Shown: positions 25,521 through 37,236 of the stretch, in pieces
How positions within the stretch are numbered: the stretch's first letter is position 1
Layout of the letters: each line of letters starts with the position of its first letter
NCBI GenBank assembly: GCA_000320545.1
Contig: ADNK01002342.1
Coordinates: forward strand, 17,501 to 81,500
DNA from: Bigelowiella natans CCMP2755
Taxonomy: Eukaryota > Cercozoa > Chlorarachniophyceae
DNA length: 64,000 nucleotides
Direction: 5' to 3'
The notes under the pieces: generated by a model
What the model was told of the DNA's origin: nothing
Databases searched by the model: none
What the model saw: the letters and a program-made list of their open reading frames with translations, nothing else
Program-made: the position numbers and the translations under genes

Positions 25521-28500
25521 ATGATCAACACGGTAAGGGAAAACCAGTCACGAGCGAATTTCCTCTTGCTGCTGTCCATCTTGGTCTGCGCGCCCTCAGG
25601 GGCCTCCCTTGCGTCTGGGAGCTACGAGGATCGCTTCTACCAGGAACGGTTCAACGCGAGGCTGAGCGAGGCCCTCAAGAAAGTTCGCACCACACTCGAC
25701 ACGGAAAGGGATTTTGCAGCCATCGGAAGCGTAGCTCACAAGTATGATGACAAGTACCTGATGGCAGAATACGTCACGAATACGGCTCTACAGGCAAGTA
25801 CGAACATACTCCACCGCCTGGGGTTTTCTCAAGCACAGCTTGAGGCCCTGCGTGCAAAGTCCATAAAGGAAAACCGCTCCATTGTGCTGGAGATTCACAA
25901 AGAAGATACCTGTACTTTTTTACGTTCGCGAGAAGTTGAGACGGATGCGCCGACAAAGGTTGTGCACGAGTCTGGGATCTTCGGCTCCTACACGAAGGAG
26001 AAACGGGTCTCTCAGAAGTTCACGGAATACGTGTGGGAGCACGCGACAGCTGCGGCGCTTTCTCTACGATTAACCGGCGAAGAAAGTAAGGTATTCTCTC
26101 AGCTCAACGGAAGATACTCGACGGAAATAGCACGCAGGTCGAAAACCACGCCACTTCGAGAGCTCGACGTGGCCAGGATCCCAGAGCTGGATGTCACGTG
26201 GCTCGTGCGTAACCTTCAGCAGATCAAAATTGACCGTTCGGCGAAGGATTGTTTGACTCCTAGAAGGAACAAACAGATACAGGACGCTGTGAGACAGTTT
26301 GTAGAGCTAGGCAACTGGGCAGATCGGGTAAGGATTGAATCATAGTATCTATGTGGCTTTTTATAAAATGAGTTGCAACCGCAGTTAGAACTCACCGACA
26401 CAATGCCCAATTAATTGTGGGTTTGGGCTCTCCCTTTACAGTGCCTTATAATCTCATGCCTATTTCGCTCTAATCCTTCAAATTCTCTGCATGTATCGAT
26501 CATGTTGCTAATTGCGGCTGGTCTTCCAGGTTTCACACGAACTCGACAATGGCGTTTGGAAGTCCTATCTTGCTGCAGAGAGCCTGCCTGATATATTCCA
26601 ACCCGTTAGTCCCATCTTCGATGTGAAGGAAGGGAAGGTCATCTCGACCACGGACGCAGACATCCTCCTCAAGCAGCACGAGGAGTCATTGGAGCACTTC
26701 GTGGCGGACGTCGGGCGGCAGCTACCGGCCGCTGCTGAACAGCAAAAGCCCTCTCCCGATTTACTGTCAGTGATGCCCTTGATGAAACACTGGGCTCAGA
26801 CGCTGGAGAATCACCTTGACAGTGTCAACTATATCGAGCACCTGCTCAAGGAGCAGCTCAACAAGGCGATCGGGCGGACGCTGAGCGCGAAGGACTTCCG
26901 TGACTACATGATGTTCCACAACCAGAAGAAACTCTTCAAGAGCGAGTACCAGCCCCGGCCCTTCACGTTCGCGGTGCGGCGGGAGGCTCAGTACTCTCCA
27001 GAGGGCACTGTCGCGATCCATTATCCAGAAGATAACGAGCTCATCCACACCTCCGTCCGCGTCCGTGCCCCCTCTCCGGCGGCCAGTAATATGAGTTTCC
27101 CGCTCAGTGCTTCGACGAGCGTCAAGTTCCACGGCAAACACTTCATCCACAGCTTCCTGAATCATCAGCTGGGTTATGAGACAACCACCCGCCTGGAGCT
27201 AGCGGCGCGAGCCCGTCAGTTCTCGGGCTTCATCGTCGTGCTGGGGAAAATCAAGTCGGCGACCGAGCTCGACCCAAAGCAAGCAATCATCGTGCAAAAC
27301 AAGGACGATCTGAGGATACCGCTGGTGCTGGAGCAGATCCCGAGTCCCAAGGTATCGAAAGCGACGGATGTGATGATCATGCGTGAAGCATGCTCTTAGT
27401 GCGATATAGAAGTGAACGTTGGTCGCAGGCCGCCATCGTTTCTAATCATTCTTTGATTTTCCCAGGCGTTCCGTGACTTCATCTCGTCTCTGTCTCCCGA
27501 GCAGCAGCGGTTTGCACAGGCCTACCGCAACATGCAGCTCGAGGGTACCCTGTTTGGAATGGTAGTCATCCAAATCAAGCCGGCGTTGGAGAAGGTGAGC
27601 GAGAACAGCAACGACGACAACGACGACGATAGAATGATGACATAGCCAGGAAGGCTCTTCATCGACTCTTAATTAGGGATAGGGATTGACTGATAATAAT
27701 CGCCGATGATACTATCACTACCACGCAGCCTGTTCTTGATGGTTGTCACCCCCGTTCTGTCGTCGATTTAGGTCCTCAATCTCCCTCCAGGATCTCTCAC
27801 GAAGGAAATACAGCTGACGGAAGACCTCATGACGCTTTTCATCAAGTACCAGATTCCGACAGATCTCATCTCTTATAGAGGTCTCCTACTTCCTTGCCAC
27901 CCCCCCTGCCTCTCTGATGTGGAACTTCATTACGTTGAGCGCGTGATACTGACCTTTCACGCACGCACACACAAAACACACTAGATAGCCCCGTATTGTT
28001 GAAACTGCACGCGCGCACCTTCGCATGCTGCGACCCAGACGCACAGAATAACGGATATCATCATACAGGCGATGAAGTTGACTTGGGGGCGTCGCCATTA
28101 CCATCGAACACCAAAGATGAGGGCGCCAGGGCAGCTTCATCATCGTCCATGCATACGCGTGTGGAGCAGGTTCGGCAGCAGGCGAACACAATGATGCGGA
28201 TGCTCGAGTCCAAGAAGACTAAGCTCGTCGAAGAGTCGCAGAAAGCAGCGGAGTATGCAAAGAACCAGAAGGAGGCGATGATGCGGAGAAAGCTGAAGAA
28301 GGACAGCAGCCATGCTGAGCGTGCCACGTATAGCACCGCGTCGGTCACAGACTCTAAAAGATTCGTGCCGAGAATGGCCGCCATGAGCATCAACACCCCG
28401 ACCATCCACAGCAGCATTCCCCCCGAAGAGGTCGTAGCGCACGGCGCAGCTGCTGTTGGTGCGGCTTTGTCAGAAATGCTGCGAGGAGAGACAGAACCCC

Positions 28501-29269
28501 TTCTCTTGCTTGACATCGACGATGTGCTTCCTCGACAGGTCGATCAGGCCAGCGGAGCCGGCGGCGATGCGTCGCCCCAGGCGGAAATGGGTGAGCAGAG
28601 CGACAGCAAGGATGGTCGGGAGCCAGAGGCCGAGGTCACAACCTTCGAGGACCGTCCGGTGGGAGGCGAAGGCGATGTCGCGACCTCTGCTGCTGCCATG
28701 GAGGACTACACTCGCATTGCCATAGATCTAGATAGGGCGTTGGAAAAGCTCGATGTAGATGGAGCTGCGCGTCCCACGAAGGTGCTCCTGCTACGCAGCT
28801 TGTTCATGGCTGCATGCAATTGCAATCAAACATCGCTGATCTTAACAACTTTTGCCTCTTTTGTATTATCTAAACCTCTTAGATCACTGTGGAAAAGAAT
28901 GGATGGGTGAAGCGCTACCGCGAGTCCCTTCTCAGCAGATCTGAAAACATCAAGACCCTCCTTCAAGACGATGTGAAGAGGGAAACTGACCGCGCGTTTG
29001 ACCTCCTAGATGCTCTTTCTAGGTCTGGTGGCCTTGTCCTTGAAGGCGCAGAACTCCACGTTGTTGTTGCCGCCACGCACGCATTTGATAAGACTCTCGT
29101 CGACACTGTGGCCGTCGATAATGTCAACCCTATTGAGAAAGTGGAAAGGACCGCACTGATTATGGCAGCCCAAACGCACAAGATAAAGGAGATTAGCAGC
29201 ATGATTGACCAACAATTCTTGAAAAGGGTTGAGAGCACCTGTCCAGTGTTGTTCGAGAAGAAGAACTAG
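25521..29269 (+). CDS. Conserved-looking secreted or endomembrane protein of unknown function, 988 aa
   Basis: Six exons with matching phases: 25521-26327, 26530-27351, 27466-27594, 27772-27880, 28069-28781 and 28883-29269 (stop). The N-terminus has a hydrophobic stretch typical of a signal peptide ([19 protein letters not shown]). A compact, well-ordered core spans exons 2-4 and includes [36 protein letters not shown] and [21 protein letters not shown] associate this pattern with unannotated proteins of algae and other protists, but that is memory, not a search. Exon 5 holds a strongly charged coiled coil ([17 protein letters not shown] onward), a serine/acidic linker and a helical C-terminus. 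No catalytic motif or transmembrane helix other than the signal was seen. The gene model is secure; the function is unknown. Confidence 0.85.
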
Positions 29270-29930
29270 AAGTGGTCGATGCAGAGAGCCATGCATTCGA
29301 CCCAGATTCAGATATGTACAATCCAATCAACAATGGCTACTTTTTTTTGTCTATTACCACATCATGCGCATAAGATGCAAGATAGAGAGGCAATTTCTAT
29401 GTGAATGTCACTACTACCACGGCACCCAGTCGCTCTTTGCTGACAAATGTAGTGTGAATAGCTTCATAGCAAAACATGAAATTATGGAAAACATGCCCTG
29501 CTCCATATTACCACGATAGTTACCTAACAAACATGCACGTACATGCATTTTTTTGGCGTACATAGCACGTGGCACCGCATCAGTTTGTTGAGCAGCCAAT
29601 GCACGAAACTCGTCAAAGAGTTGACAATTCATGCTGTCTAGCTGCGGCAGTAGTCCGGCACTAGACCATACTACTATAACTAGACCAACTAGCCATGCTG
29701 CGAGACTAGCTAGCTGGACACACTGTCACCTGGCAGCAGGCAAATGCGCAGGCTCTAGATGGCTTCGATGGCGCTGACAGCAACATCATTCTAGCATTGT
29801 TGGCCCGACATCATCATGTCAGTGTAATTGGGTGGTAGCGGCTAAGAGAGCTAGCATGTGCCCCCCTTCTAACCTTCTAGACTTGGAATGCATGGTGCGT
29901 AAATGTGAGCTCCGTGCTACTGTGCATATG

Positions 29931-30050
29931 AAACGGGTGTAATGATAAATGTTTAAATTTTTTCAATGGTCATCCTGATGTAGCTATGCAGAGCAGCGGC
30001 TACAGCCTAGCAGCGCTCAAGTTGTATCTGCATGTTTGTTTCTTGTGTCA
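29931..30050 (-). repeat. Dispersed repeat copy A (inverted relative to copies at 30111 and 30187)
   Basis: The stretch around AAATTTTTTCAATGGTCATC is the reverse complement, with few mismatches, of the sequence at 30187-30239. Its right half (CATCCTGATGTAGCTATGCA and onward) also aligns with 40455-40515 elsewhere in the window. This makes it a member of a dispersed, non-coding repeat family. Confidence 0.65.
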
Positions 30051-30082
30051 CGTGTTGCATGCATGCATGCATGTACATATAC

Positions 30083-30146
30083 ATGAGACGGATGTACATA
30101 TATATATATATGACCATTGAAAAAATTTAATTCTTCATCACATCCG

Positions 30147-30152
<6 letters not shown>
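30083..30152. mobile_element. MITE-like hairpin element with 13-bp perfect terminal inverted repeats
   Basis: ATGAGACGGATGT at 30083-30095 is exactly inverted as ACATCCGTCTCAT at 30140-30152, enclosing a short AT-rich interior. A second copy of the right end lies at 30227-30239. The size and terminal inverted repeats resemble a very small non-autonomous DNA transposon remnant. No target-site duplication or transposase was identified, so a simple hairpin repeat remains possible. Confidence 0.45.
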
Positions 30153-30186
<34 letters not shown>

Positions 30187-30189
<3 letters not shown>

Positions 30190-30239
30190 GTCAGGATGAC
30201 CACTGAAAAAATTTAAACACTTCATTACATCCGTCTCAT
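30187..30239 (+). repeat. Dispersed repeat copy C
   Basis: TCAGGATGACCACTGAAAAA followed by ATTTAAACACTTCATTACATCCGTCTCAT closely matches the copy at 30111-30152 and the inverted copy at 29931. The (TA)n tract at 30152-30186 separates it from the preceding copy, suggesting growth of the microsatellite between two repeat units. Confidence 0.6.
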
Positions 30240-30526
30240 ATTATATATGTACATTTATTGGCATGTAAGCTCTCTAGACTAAGCAGCTAGGACATGATGC
30301 ACATCACACCACATGCACAGCAGACGCACTCTACAATGCACCGCAAATATACGTACACGTGCTTTACACATTGCATGCATGTTCTATATCTCTCACAAGA
30401 TCAAGCGCACGAAAGTTAGGGACAAACGATACACATAAACAGTCGCTCAGATGTACAGGCCGCACAGCTACCGCGCCTTCTGGCCACCTCTCTCTAGAAT
30501 CTACTTACTGTACCAAATTTGCGGGC

Positions 30527-30568
<42 letters not shown>

Positions 30569-30618
30569 GAGAGATTGTGGATCTTCAATCTCTTAAGAAG
30601 CGTGCTTGTACCCATCAC

Positions 30619-33547
30619 TCACAGAACGGAGGCGACCAGCCGTGCGATTCGCCTCACAATGAGTGACTGGAAGAGGCTCCCATCTTCAGCACAGACGCGT
30701 ACTGGCTCGGCATTTTCACAGAGGTCCATCACTTCCTGGGTCAAAGTACTCCGAAGAGCGGGATTTGCAGTAAGTATGAACGCCTAAGTCGTAGCGGCCA
30801 AGTGGTCTCGTCATATAAGCATGGAACGATGGGAAAGGAGGGAGGGAGGGGGGAGGGAGGCAAGAATACAATAGGCGTATATCCACTCTCCGAACCCCCC
30901 CCCTTTCCCCATCTCTCACCTGTACTTCCAAGTCCCTATGTACTGATCTGAAATTGTAGTTGGAGCTCCCGGCGGTGGTGAGGAAGGGCCGCATGCTTTC
31001 GCCCCTGAACGAGGACGAAGACGACGGGAGGCCGGACGCTGGAGACGACGGCGACGATGATGATGACGATGAGGAGGAAGAGGAGGAGAAGGAGGAGGAG
31101 GGGGAGTTCTCCCCAATCCATAACCCTTTGGAATGGAAGCTCCAATTCACAGCGTCTTCTGCTTGTCCCTTCTCCTCCAAGCGACTCCATTCGAGGACAG
31201 ACAGCGTCGCGATATCGTGCGCAGCCTTGTCTCCCCCCCCATCCCTTGCTATCTCTGCTCTCCTTTCCTTTGCCTCCTCGGCGATTTCCAGCATCCTAGA
31301 GCGGTAGAGAGAAGGTACCTGGAAAGGACAATACCCACGTATCAGCAACTGCTCTACAGCGCCCTATAGACAAGATACATACATGTCGCGTGACGAGCCC
31401 AGAAGCGCCGTACCAGCCGTTCGCATTCAGGGCTCCGCCGAGAAAAGCACCTGTAGAAGGGAGGTGGGGAGGGGGGGGAGGGGGGGGAGGGAGGGAGGGG
31501 CAAGGATCAGCCTAAGATGTGGTATATATAATGGCGGGGGATAATGAAGTCGACGATCAAAGCACTTTTTACATTGCGGTGTAGCTCCTTCATCCATATG
31601 TGAATAATAAACCCCCGCCCCCCCCCCCGCCCCTCCCCTCTCTTACGTCATGACCGTTCGGTCCCCACTTGAGCATTGCTTCCACGATGTTCCTTGTCGG
31701 GTTTAAGTAGCCCGCAGCTAGGAGGGCAGCTCGAGGAGTGGAGGTAGTGCTGCTGGAGGGGGACTGTAGAGACAGCACATCGACCACGGCTTCCGAGTCC
31801 AGATGTAGCCCACACCATCCGTACTCTATGCTGGGGAATATGTGCGCGTATTCATGATCGTCATCGGTCCAGCCCAGCGGAGAATCATCCTCGCCGCCAT
31901 TGTTATCACCCTCATTCCGATGAGTGGCAGCACCAGGAGAAAACAACTGGCAAAGCTCATCACGTAGCAGCGAGAGTCGGTTCTCAGACAGAGAGTAGTC
32001 CTGTAGCTGTGGGGGGGGGGAGCATGACGACGAGGGCGTGAGCGCTTCAGCGGCGTCTTCGCGTCCTTTTGTAGTCGTCCGTTTGCCACAGCTATCGTCA
32101 TCGATGCTGGCTTCGATCCTCGGGGATGCTGAGCACAAGCAGCGCACCTTTGTACCGCATATTACATCTCTGAATTAATGAAGATAAAACTCTCTCTCTC
32201 TCTACATCTAATAATTTTCCATATACACACACACATATATATATATATAAATATATATATATAATTCTAATTTCTTAAATCTCTATCCTTCTCCTACATC
32301 CTTATTTCTCTCTTGGCGTCCAACGTCAACGCATCTGAATCGCTTTTCCTCACCACTTGGCTGTAGAAATCGGTGAGCTTACGATCGCGGACCCTTACGT
32401 ACCGGTCTTGCCTGCAATGGACGTGGGAGACGACATCGCGCGAGGAGCAACGATACACGAGTGATGAATTCGATGAATATCAACCGTTTATGAGAGTTCT
32501 AAGAAAACTTTTGGGGCGGAAGACGACGATGATGGTGATATTTAACGTCCTGGATTAGAAGAAGAGCTCGACAGAGAAGTGTACGTTCACCCCCTCTGCC
32601 CATCCCCCCCCCTCTCCTTTTATGCATATATTTTTGTTCACCCGCTCCTCGAACGAAAAGGTTGCAATTGTGCGTATACTAAGCACATGCGCGCGCGCGC
32701 GCGCAGATCGCACCAAAACACACCTACCTCGTCGTGAAATAGACATCGCTGAGATTGGCGCCGCTCAGGATCACCGAGTTGTCGAATATGTACAGCTTGG
32801 CGTGGTAGACAGAGCGCAGTTCGTTGAGTCGGGAGGACGAGGATGAGCCTAACTTCTCAACGATCCTGAGTGTTATTGATGGTGGGGGATGAGGCAGTAC
32901 TCGTGCTGTTTCTATGCCACTCTTTCGTCACAGAAACAGAGCGGTTTTACCATCGAGGGGGGGCGAGAGACGGGTACGGAGGTGCTGGAAAGAGGAAACA
33001 CGACACCCGTTCCACACCGAACTCGGATACGAGGGCCTTTTGGATTAGTTGCAAGCATGTAGCACGACAGCGGAGCCATGAGTTATATCAGACCGCCAGC
33101 GCGCGGCAGCTCGAATGCGACGCACAAGTTCTCGAGTGGCTTTCGGTCGGAGAATACCTTCAACTGCGAATAATTTCCATCGTGAGCTCTGGCTGGGACA
33201 GAACGAGGCCTTCCCTCCCCTTTATCAGCAGCAGCCGCGGCAGGGACAGGAGAAGCAGCGGCAGCCCTTGACGGACCTCGAAGCGTCCGGTGTGCATCGA
33301 CGAGAAGAGTGACCGTCAGCTTTGGCTTCAGACTGAGCGCTTCCCGCAGGTCTTGAATGAGTCGCTGTTTTGACAGCGACAATATGACAAAAACACAATG
33401 CATGCCACCGTAAGCTGTGACCGGTCATGAATCATACATCTGCAACAGTTCTGCCGACGGAAAGGCACATAACTCAACGACCTGGGCCTTATCGTCGGTC
33501 CCCAAGTACAACGTGCTTATCAGCACCCTACGGGACGGGCCAAAAAA

Positions 33548-33608
<61 letters not shown>

Positions 33609-33956
33609 AGAAAAGGTGGGCAGGAATGAGTAAAGCTGGTTGAGCTGATGGCCCCTTTCTTTCCTCTTCTGGTCGAAAGTTAACGCTGACATCGAGCTAT
33701 AACATTCAGGCACACTCGTGGACGACCGTTCCTCAGCGCTCTGAATCCCATCACGCATCGCCTGGAAGAAATTACTTGGCGTCCGCAAGGACTCGATGCC
33801 CTCCGCCTTGACCGTGAATTTCGGAAGCCGCTCGGACAGCAGCCTTGCGTAATCGTCGATGCCTGCTGCATCTCGTACTGTGTGCAGAGCCCGCAGAGCA
33901 CGCACAGTCCGCGGTGTCCGCTTGCACCGCTTGAACAAGAGGCTGTAGCTTCTCAT
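30619..33956 (-). CDS. PGS1: CDP-diacylglycerol--glycerol-3-phosphate 3-phosphatidyltransferase (PGS1), mitochondrial
   Basis: Makes phosphatidylglycerophosphate from CDP-DAG and glycerol-3-phosphate, the committed step to phosphatidylglycerol and cardiolipin; phospholipase-D superfamily. Exons: 33956-33727, 33527-33482, 33364-33158, 33036-32951, 32865-32728, 32411-32354, 32147-31655, 31450-31383, 31318-30920 and 30783-30619 (stop). Phases close to 629 aa. The Arg-rich, acid-free start MRSYSLLFKRCKRTPRTVRA looks like a mitochondrial presequence. Family landmarks appear in the right order: TPSNFFQAMRDGI, VLISTLYLGTDD, first HKD site YHAKLYIFDNSVILSGANLS, QDRYVRVRD, LLAAGYLNPTRNIVEAML, NGAFLGGALNANGWYGASG, second HKD site FHSKGLWIG, and SSNYNFRSVHRDLEVQ. 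The C-terminal catalytic site carries a long Ser/Asp insertion, and the TLRG segment after the first strand carries an Ala-rich insertion. Start choice rests on the targeting peptide. Confidence 0.93.
33549..33604. repeat. (TA)n microsatellite in PGS1 intron 1
   Basis: About 27 uninterrupted TA units. They sit within 25 bases of the intron's acceptor AG on the minus strand, where a pyrimidine tract would normally be expected. Confidence 0.95.
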
Positions 33957-34951
33957 AGGAGGGGGTGCCTCGTTCCGCCGCCTTCACACCCGCAGCGCTC
34001 CCATCAGCGCAGCGCACAGGATGGATGCACGAGGGGGGCTCGTCACGTCGCGGAATCAGAAGAAAAACATACTTCAAAAATGCCGGGAAACACCCGGTTT
34101 TTACCCTGCGACAATGTCCACACAACCCGAAAAACAGCCTGCGACAGGCGGGAGGTCATTGAGGTCTGTGCTCCCAGGAAACTTCCGACAGGCAAATGAT
34201 CCACGAACGTGCAAATAGTGAGTGAATATCCATCGAGTAAACTTCGTATATTTTATTTCTAAAATTCTACGCGTAGGCGCGTGTACGGAAAATAACACAT
34301 TGAATCCGGAATGGAGGAGGATCATGCGGAGGTAAGAGCACAGGGATGCTTGCTCACCAGCTTGCGGGCTTTCAGGCATTCACGCCACTTGCCCAATCGC
34401 GCTGATACCTTGTTCCTGCTACCTCTGGAACATTGTTTGCTACCTTAGAAACGACGCCCCTCACGGGGTCTGAAATTCGCCAGGCCGCCAGGAGGAGAGG
34501 GGGAAGGTAAAGACCACTTCGAGGGACGGCCCAAGGTACCTATATAAAAGAAGAGCCTGGCCATACACATTATAAGTCTGGTTCATTTTTGTTATCAAGG
34601 GCATAACATTGAAGAGAACAAAGACCGGCCTCGAAGCAAAGCTTGGTAATAGAGCATGATTGGAAGAGGACTTAAGACACCTCGCACTCTTCATCGGCAA
34701 TGTACCCAGCATTCGTCTGCATAACCATTAGGATTTCTTCTACCATTCTGCACATACTCCGTGAAGATCAACGCGGATCCAATTGTCGAGCATTTCCCAA
34801 AATCGGTGTTGCCTTCATTCCTTCACAGCCTGACTTTCGTTGTATAATGTGCATATACGCGCTACCGTGTTTGTGGTTTTGGGAAGCTAGTTCGCATGGT
34901 GACACATAATGCCAATCTTCATTGTCTTTGTTAGAAGAGCGTCCATATTTC
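33957..34951. other. Intergenic region upstream of PGS1
   Basis: No recognised exon on either strand. It should contain the PGS1 promoter (minus strand) and the 3' flank of the small gene ending at 34952. A TATATAAAAG motif at about 34543 points plus-ward, but no plus-strand gene follows it convincingly. Confidence 0.5.
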
Positions 34952-35975
34952 CTACAAGAATGCAGAGTACACAAGCACACCCAGCACAATGATGGCACCG
35001 TCGTGTCTGAAGGAAGACCAAACATCTTCATCGTCGTCGTCGTCGTCGTCGTCGCGGCCGCCATTATCTTCCACTGCGCCTGCTGTTTCTCTGGACTCGT
35101 CGTACCCAACGATATGCGTCGAGATCAACGTAGATGATTTGATGTTGTGTCGTCGATCCGCACAAATGATGATGCTGATGATGATGATGATGATGTTTTT
35201 TCCTAAATATATGTTTTGTTTTATCTAGCAATTGGGTGCGTCTTGTTTGCATGTTTGCACGCATATGTTTGCCTCCTGTGTTTTCCAACGTATTGTCATG
35301 CCCCAGCAGATGTTAGAATATATAGATGCTAAGATAATTCGCGAGGTCTCATTCAACAGCTCTCTCCGTTTACTAAACCCTTCCCCACACTTTCCCGCCT
35401 CTGCTCTTTTTCGACCGCTGAACCGCCATTGCTTCATCGCTCTGGCACAAAAGACTACGAAGGAGTCCGTCACGATTGAAGACGAACTGCTTTTCACAAA
35501 TGATGGTCGGTTAGGGGATATATATATATATGTGTGTGTGTGTGTGTAAGTCTATATGACTACATAAGCAAAATATGGTTGCATCTATTTCTCCCCCATC
35601 ATCCGGTTTTCTGAGCTGCATGGCGTTCGAGAAAATACATACCCACACTGTCTTCACACTACGCGCTATCGTAGGAAAATCTGGGGAAACGAAACCTGTT
35701 TCTGTGGTACTCAAAGCAAAGGTTGCTCTTTTCAGTTGTTAGGTCCTTGGGTTCGCCTCTCAATTTCCTCTGTATGATTCTTACAGGTCTTCCGCAAAAC
35801 CCAGGTGGTGATTGCGCATAGCACTGGCATCAATAGTTATCATGGCAGCTGCGGAAGTGTTTTCTTCTTCCTTTCGCGTCGGCGTATAATCATGTATGTG
35901 TTGTGTGTGAGTACCGTATCTTATCGGATTGACGAGACAGAACTTCCCCTCCACCTCACGAGCAGGGGACGCCAT
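34952..35975 (-). CDS. Small predicted C-tail-anchored membrane protein, 138 aa
   Basis: Model from splice sites and frame continuity: 35975-35915, 35848-35785, 35727-35643, 35441-35379 and 35095-34952 (stop), total 417 nt with all phases consistent. It starts MASPAREVEGKFCLVNPIRY. The middle includes AMRNHHLGFAEDLATFAL. A run of seven Asp precedes VWSSFRHDGAIIVLGVLVY and the end SAFL, a single hydrophobic segment at the extreme C-terminus as in tail-anchored proteins. I do not recognise the family. The last acceptor (ACGACGAG) is weak, so the exon-4/exon-5 junction is the least certain part. Alternatively these could be exons of a longer gene reaching beyond 36000. Confidence 0.5.
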
Positions 35976-37236
35976 TGCTGAAGGACGGAATAAAAAGAAT
36001 CGGAAAGCGGACTGATTTGATGGTGAGTGGTACACTCCCCATTTTTTGATGTGTCTTACTCTTTCTGGTGATATCAACGAGTACTTTCGACGCCCCACTT
36101 AGAAAGCAGCGTTTCTTAACCATGCCCTGTCTTAGAGCGACGTGGAGTCTGAATTCGAGGGTTTCGCTCCCCTACCCTAGCCCTCGCTCCGCAATGGAAG
36201 CATTTAGAGGCATCAGCGCCAACATGTCCCCCATGGACGTACTACATGCTAGCATGGTTCAGCGAACGCAAAGAATTTGTCAAAGAAGTAATGAAGAGCT
36301 CTAGCTGTGGAGTACCGGTAGGTACTCCAGCGTACCACACGCATACACACACACACACACACATACACGCATAGTAGTAAATATTTATATGTACATTGTG
36401 ATAAAACATAAGCATACTCAGTGTAAATTACATTGCATTTCCACACAGCCTAAAAGCTGCGTTTCTGTAACGCGACTTTGTCTTGATGCATGAACCGTGT
36501 ATCCTAAAGCCCGAGAACGCAAGACCACCGCCCAGCATACATGTCTGGATGTCAAATCCCTCAAATATGCAGCAGCACTTGTGTTAGCTTGCGTGTCATA
36601 TAAAGCTACATTACATATGCTTGTAAGCATGTTCCACATTTCATACGTATCTACTTTTCCGGCGCATCTCTATACGAGGGGAGAGCCACAGCAATTGCAT
36701 AGCATTTGATGTTATCATCCTATCGGATACGATGATCTGCATTACTGCCATGCATGCGCAGATCGAGAGCTCGTATCGAATCGTGTATAGACATATCAAG
36801 ATGAATTATTGAGCGTTACGATATCGTATGTGTACGTGTACACACGATCTCAGCAGGAATTTTGCTTATTACGCTTTACACAGAACATATTGCCATCCCT
36901 AGTCTAAAATATCTATCAGCGTTAACAATTATGATCCGTGCAAGGTTTCAACTACGATACGATGTAATTTTTTAAAAATTACATTTCAAGGAACAACAAA
37001 TACCTATTTTTTGATGCTGAGGCAAGATTGATTGATCAGCACATCTTCATTTGATGCATCAATATTAATGTGTCCTTACCGTCCCCATCCAACTTCCATG
37101 GCGGTTATTTGGTGACGACGAAGTCATAAAGGAGAGGATTTCCTCACCCTGATCAAAGCCTTCATCGTCACCGTTGTCAGCATTGCGTTTGCCTCCATCA
37201 TTACAGCCATCGCTATGTTTTCCCTTCCAAGTCTAT
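35976..37236. other. Intergenic region
   Basis: No coding exon I can support. AT-rich with a short (CA)n tract at about 36348-36362. It includes the 5' flank of the small minus-strand gene and the 3' flank of the SLC35F gene. Confidence 0.5.

Larger units (their letters stand above)
29270..30618. other. Intergenic region with dispersed hairpin repeats
   Basis: No coding exon seen. It contains a CTAG/CATG-rich block (29560-29900), a family of related repeat copies at 29931-30239 (see separate entries), a (GCAT)n run at 30058-30073, a (TA)n tract at about 30152-30186 and a (GA)n tract at about 30530-30564. Confidence 0.6.

Noticed and set aside
34700-34909. Possible plus-strand gene after the TATATAAAAG motif
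   Set aside because: A short frame with no homology-like pattern or splice continuation.
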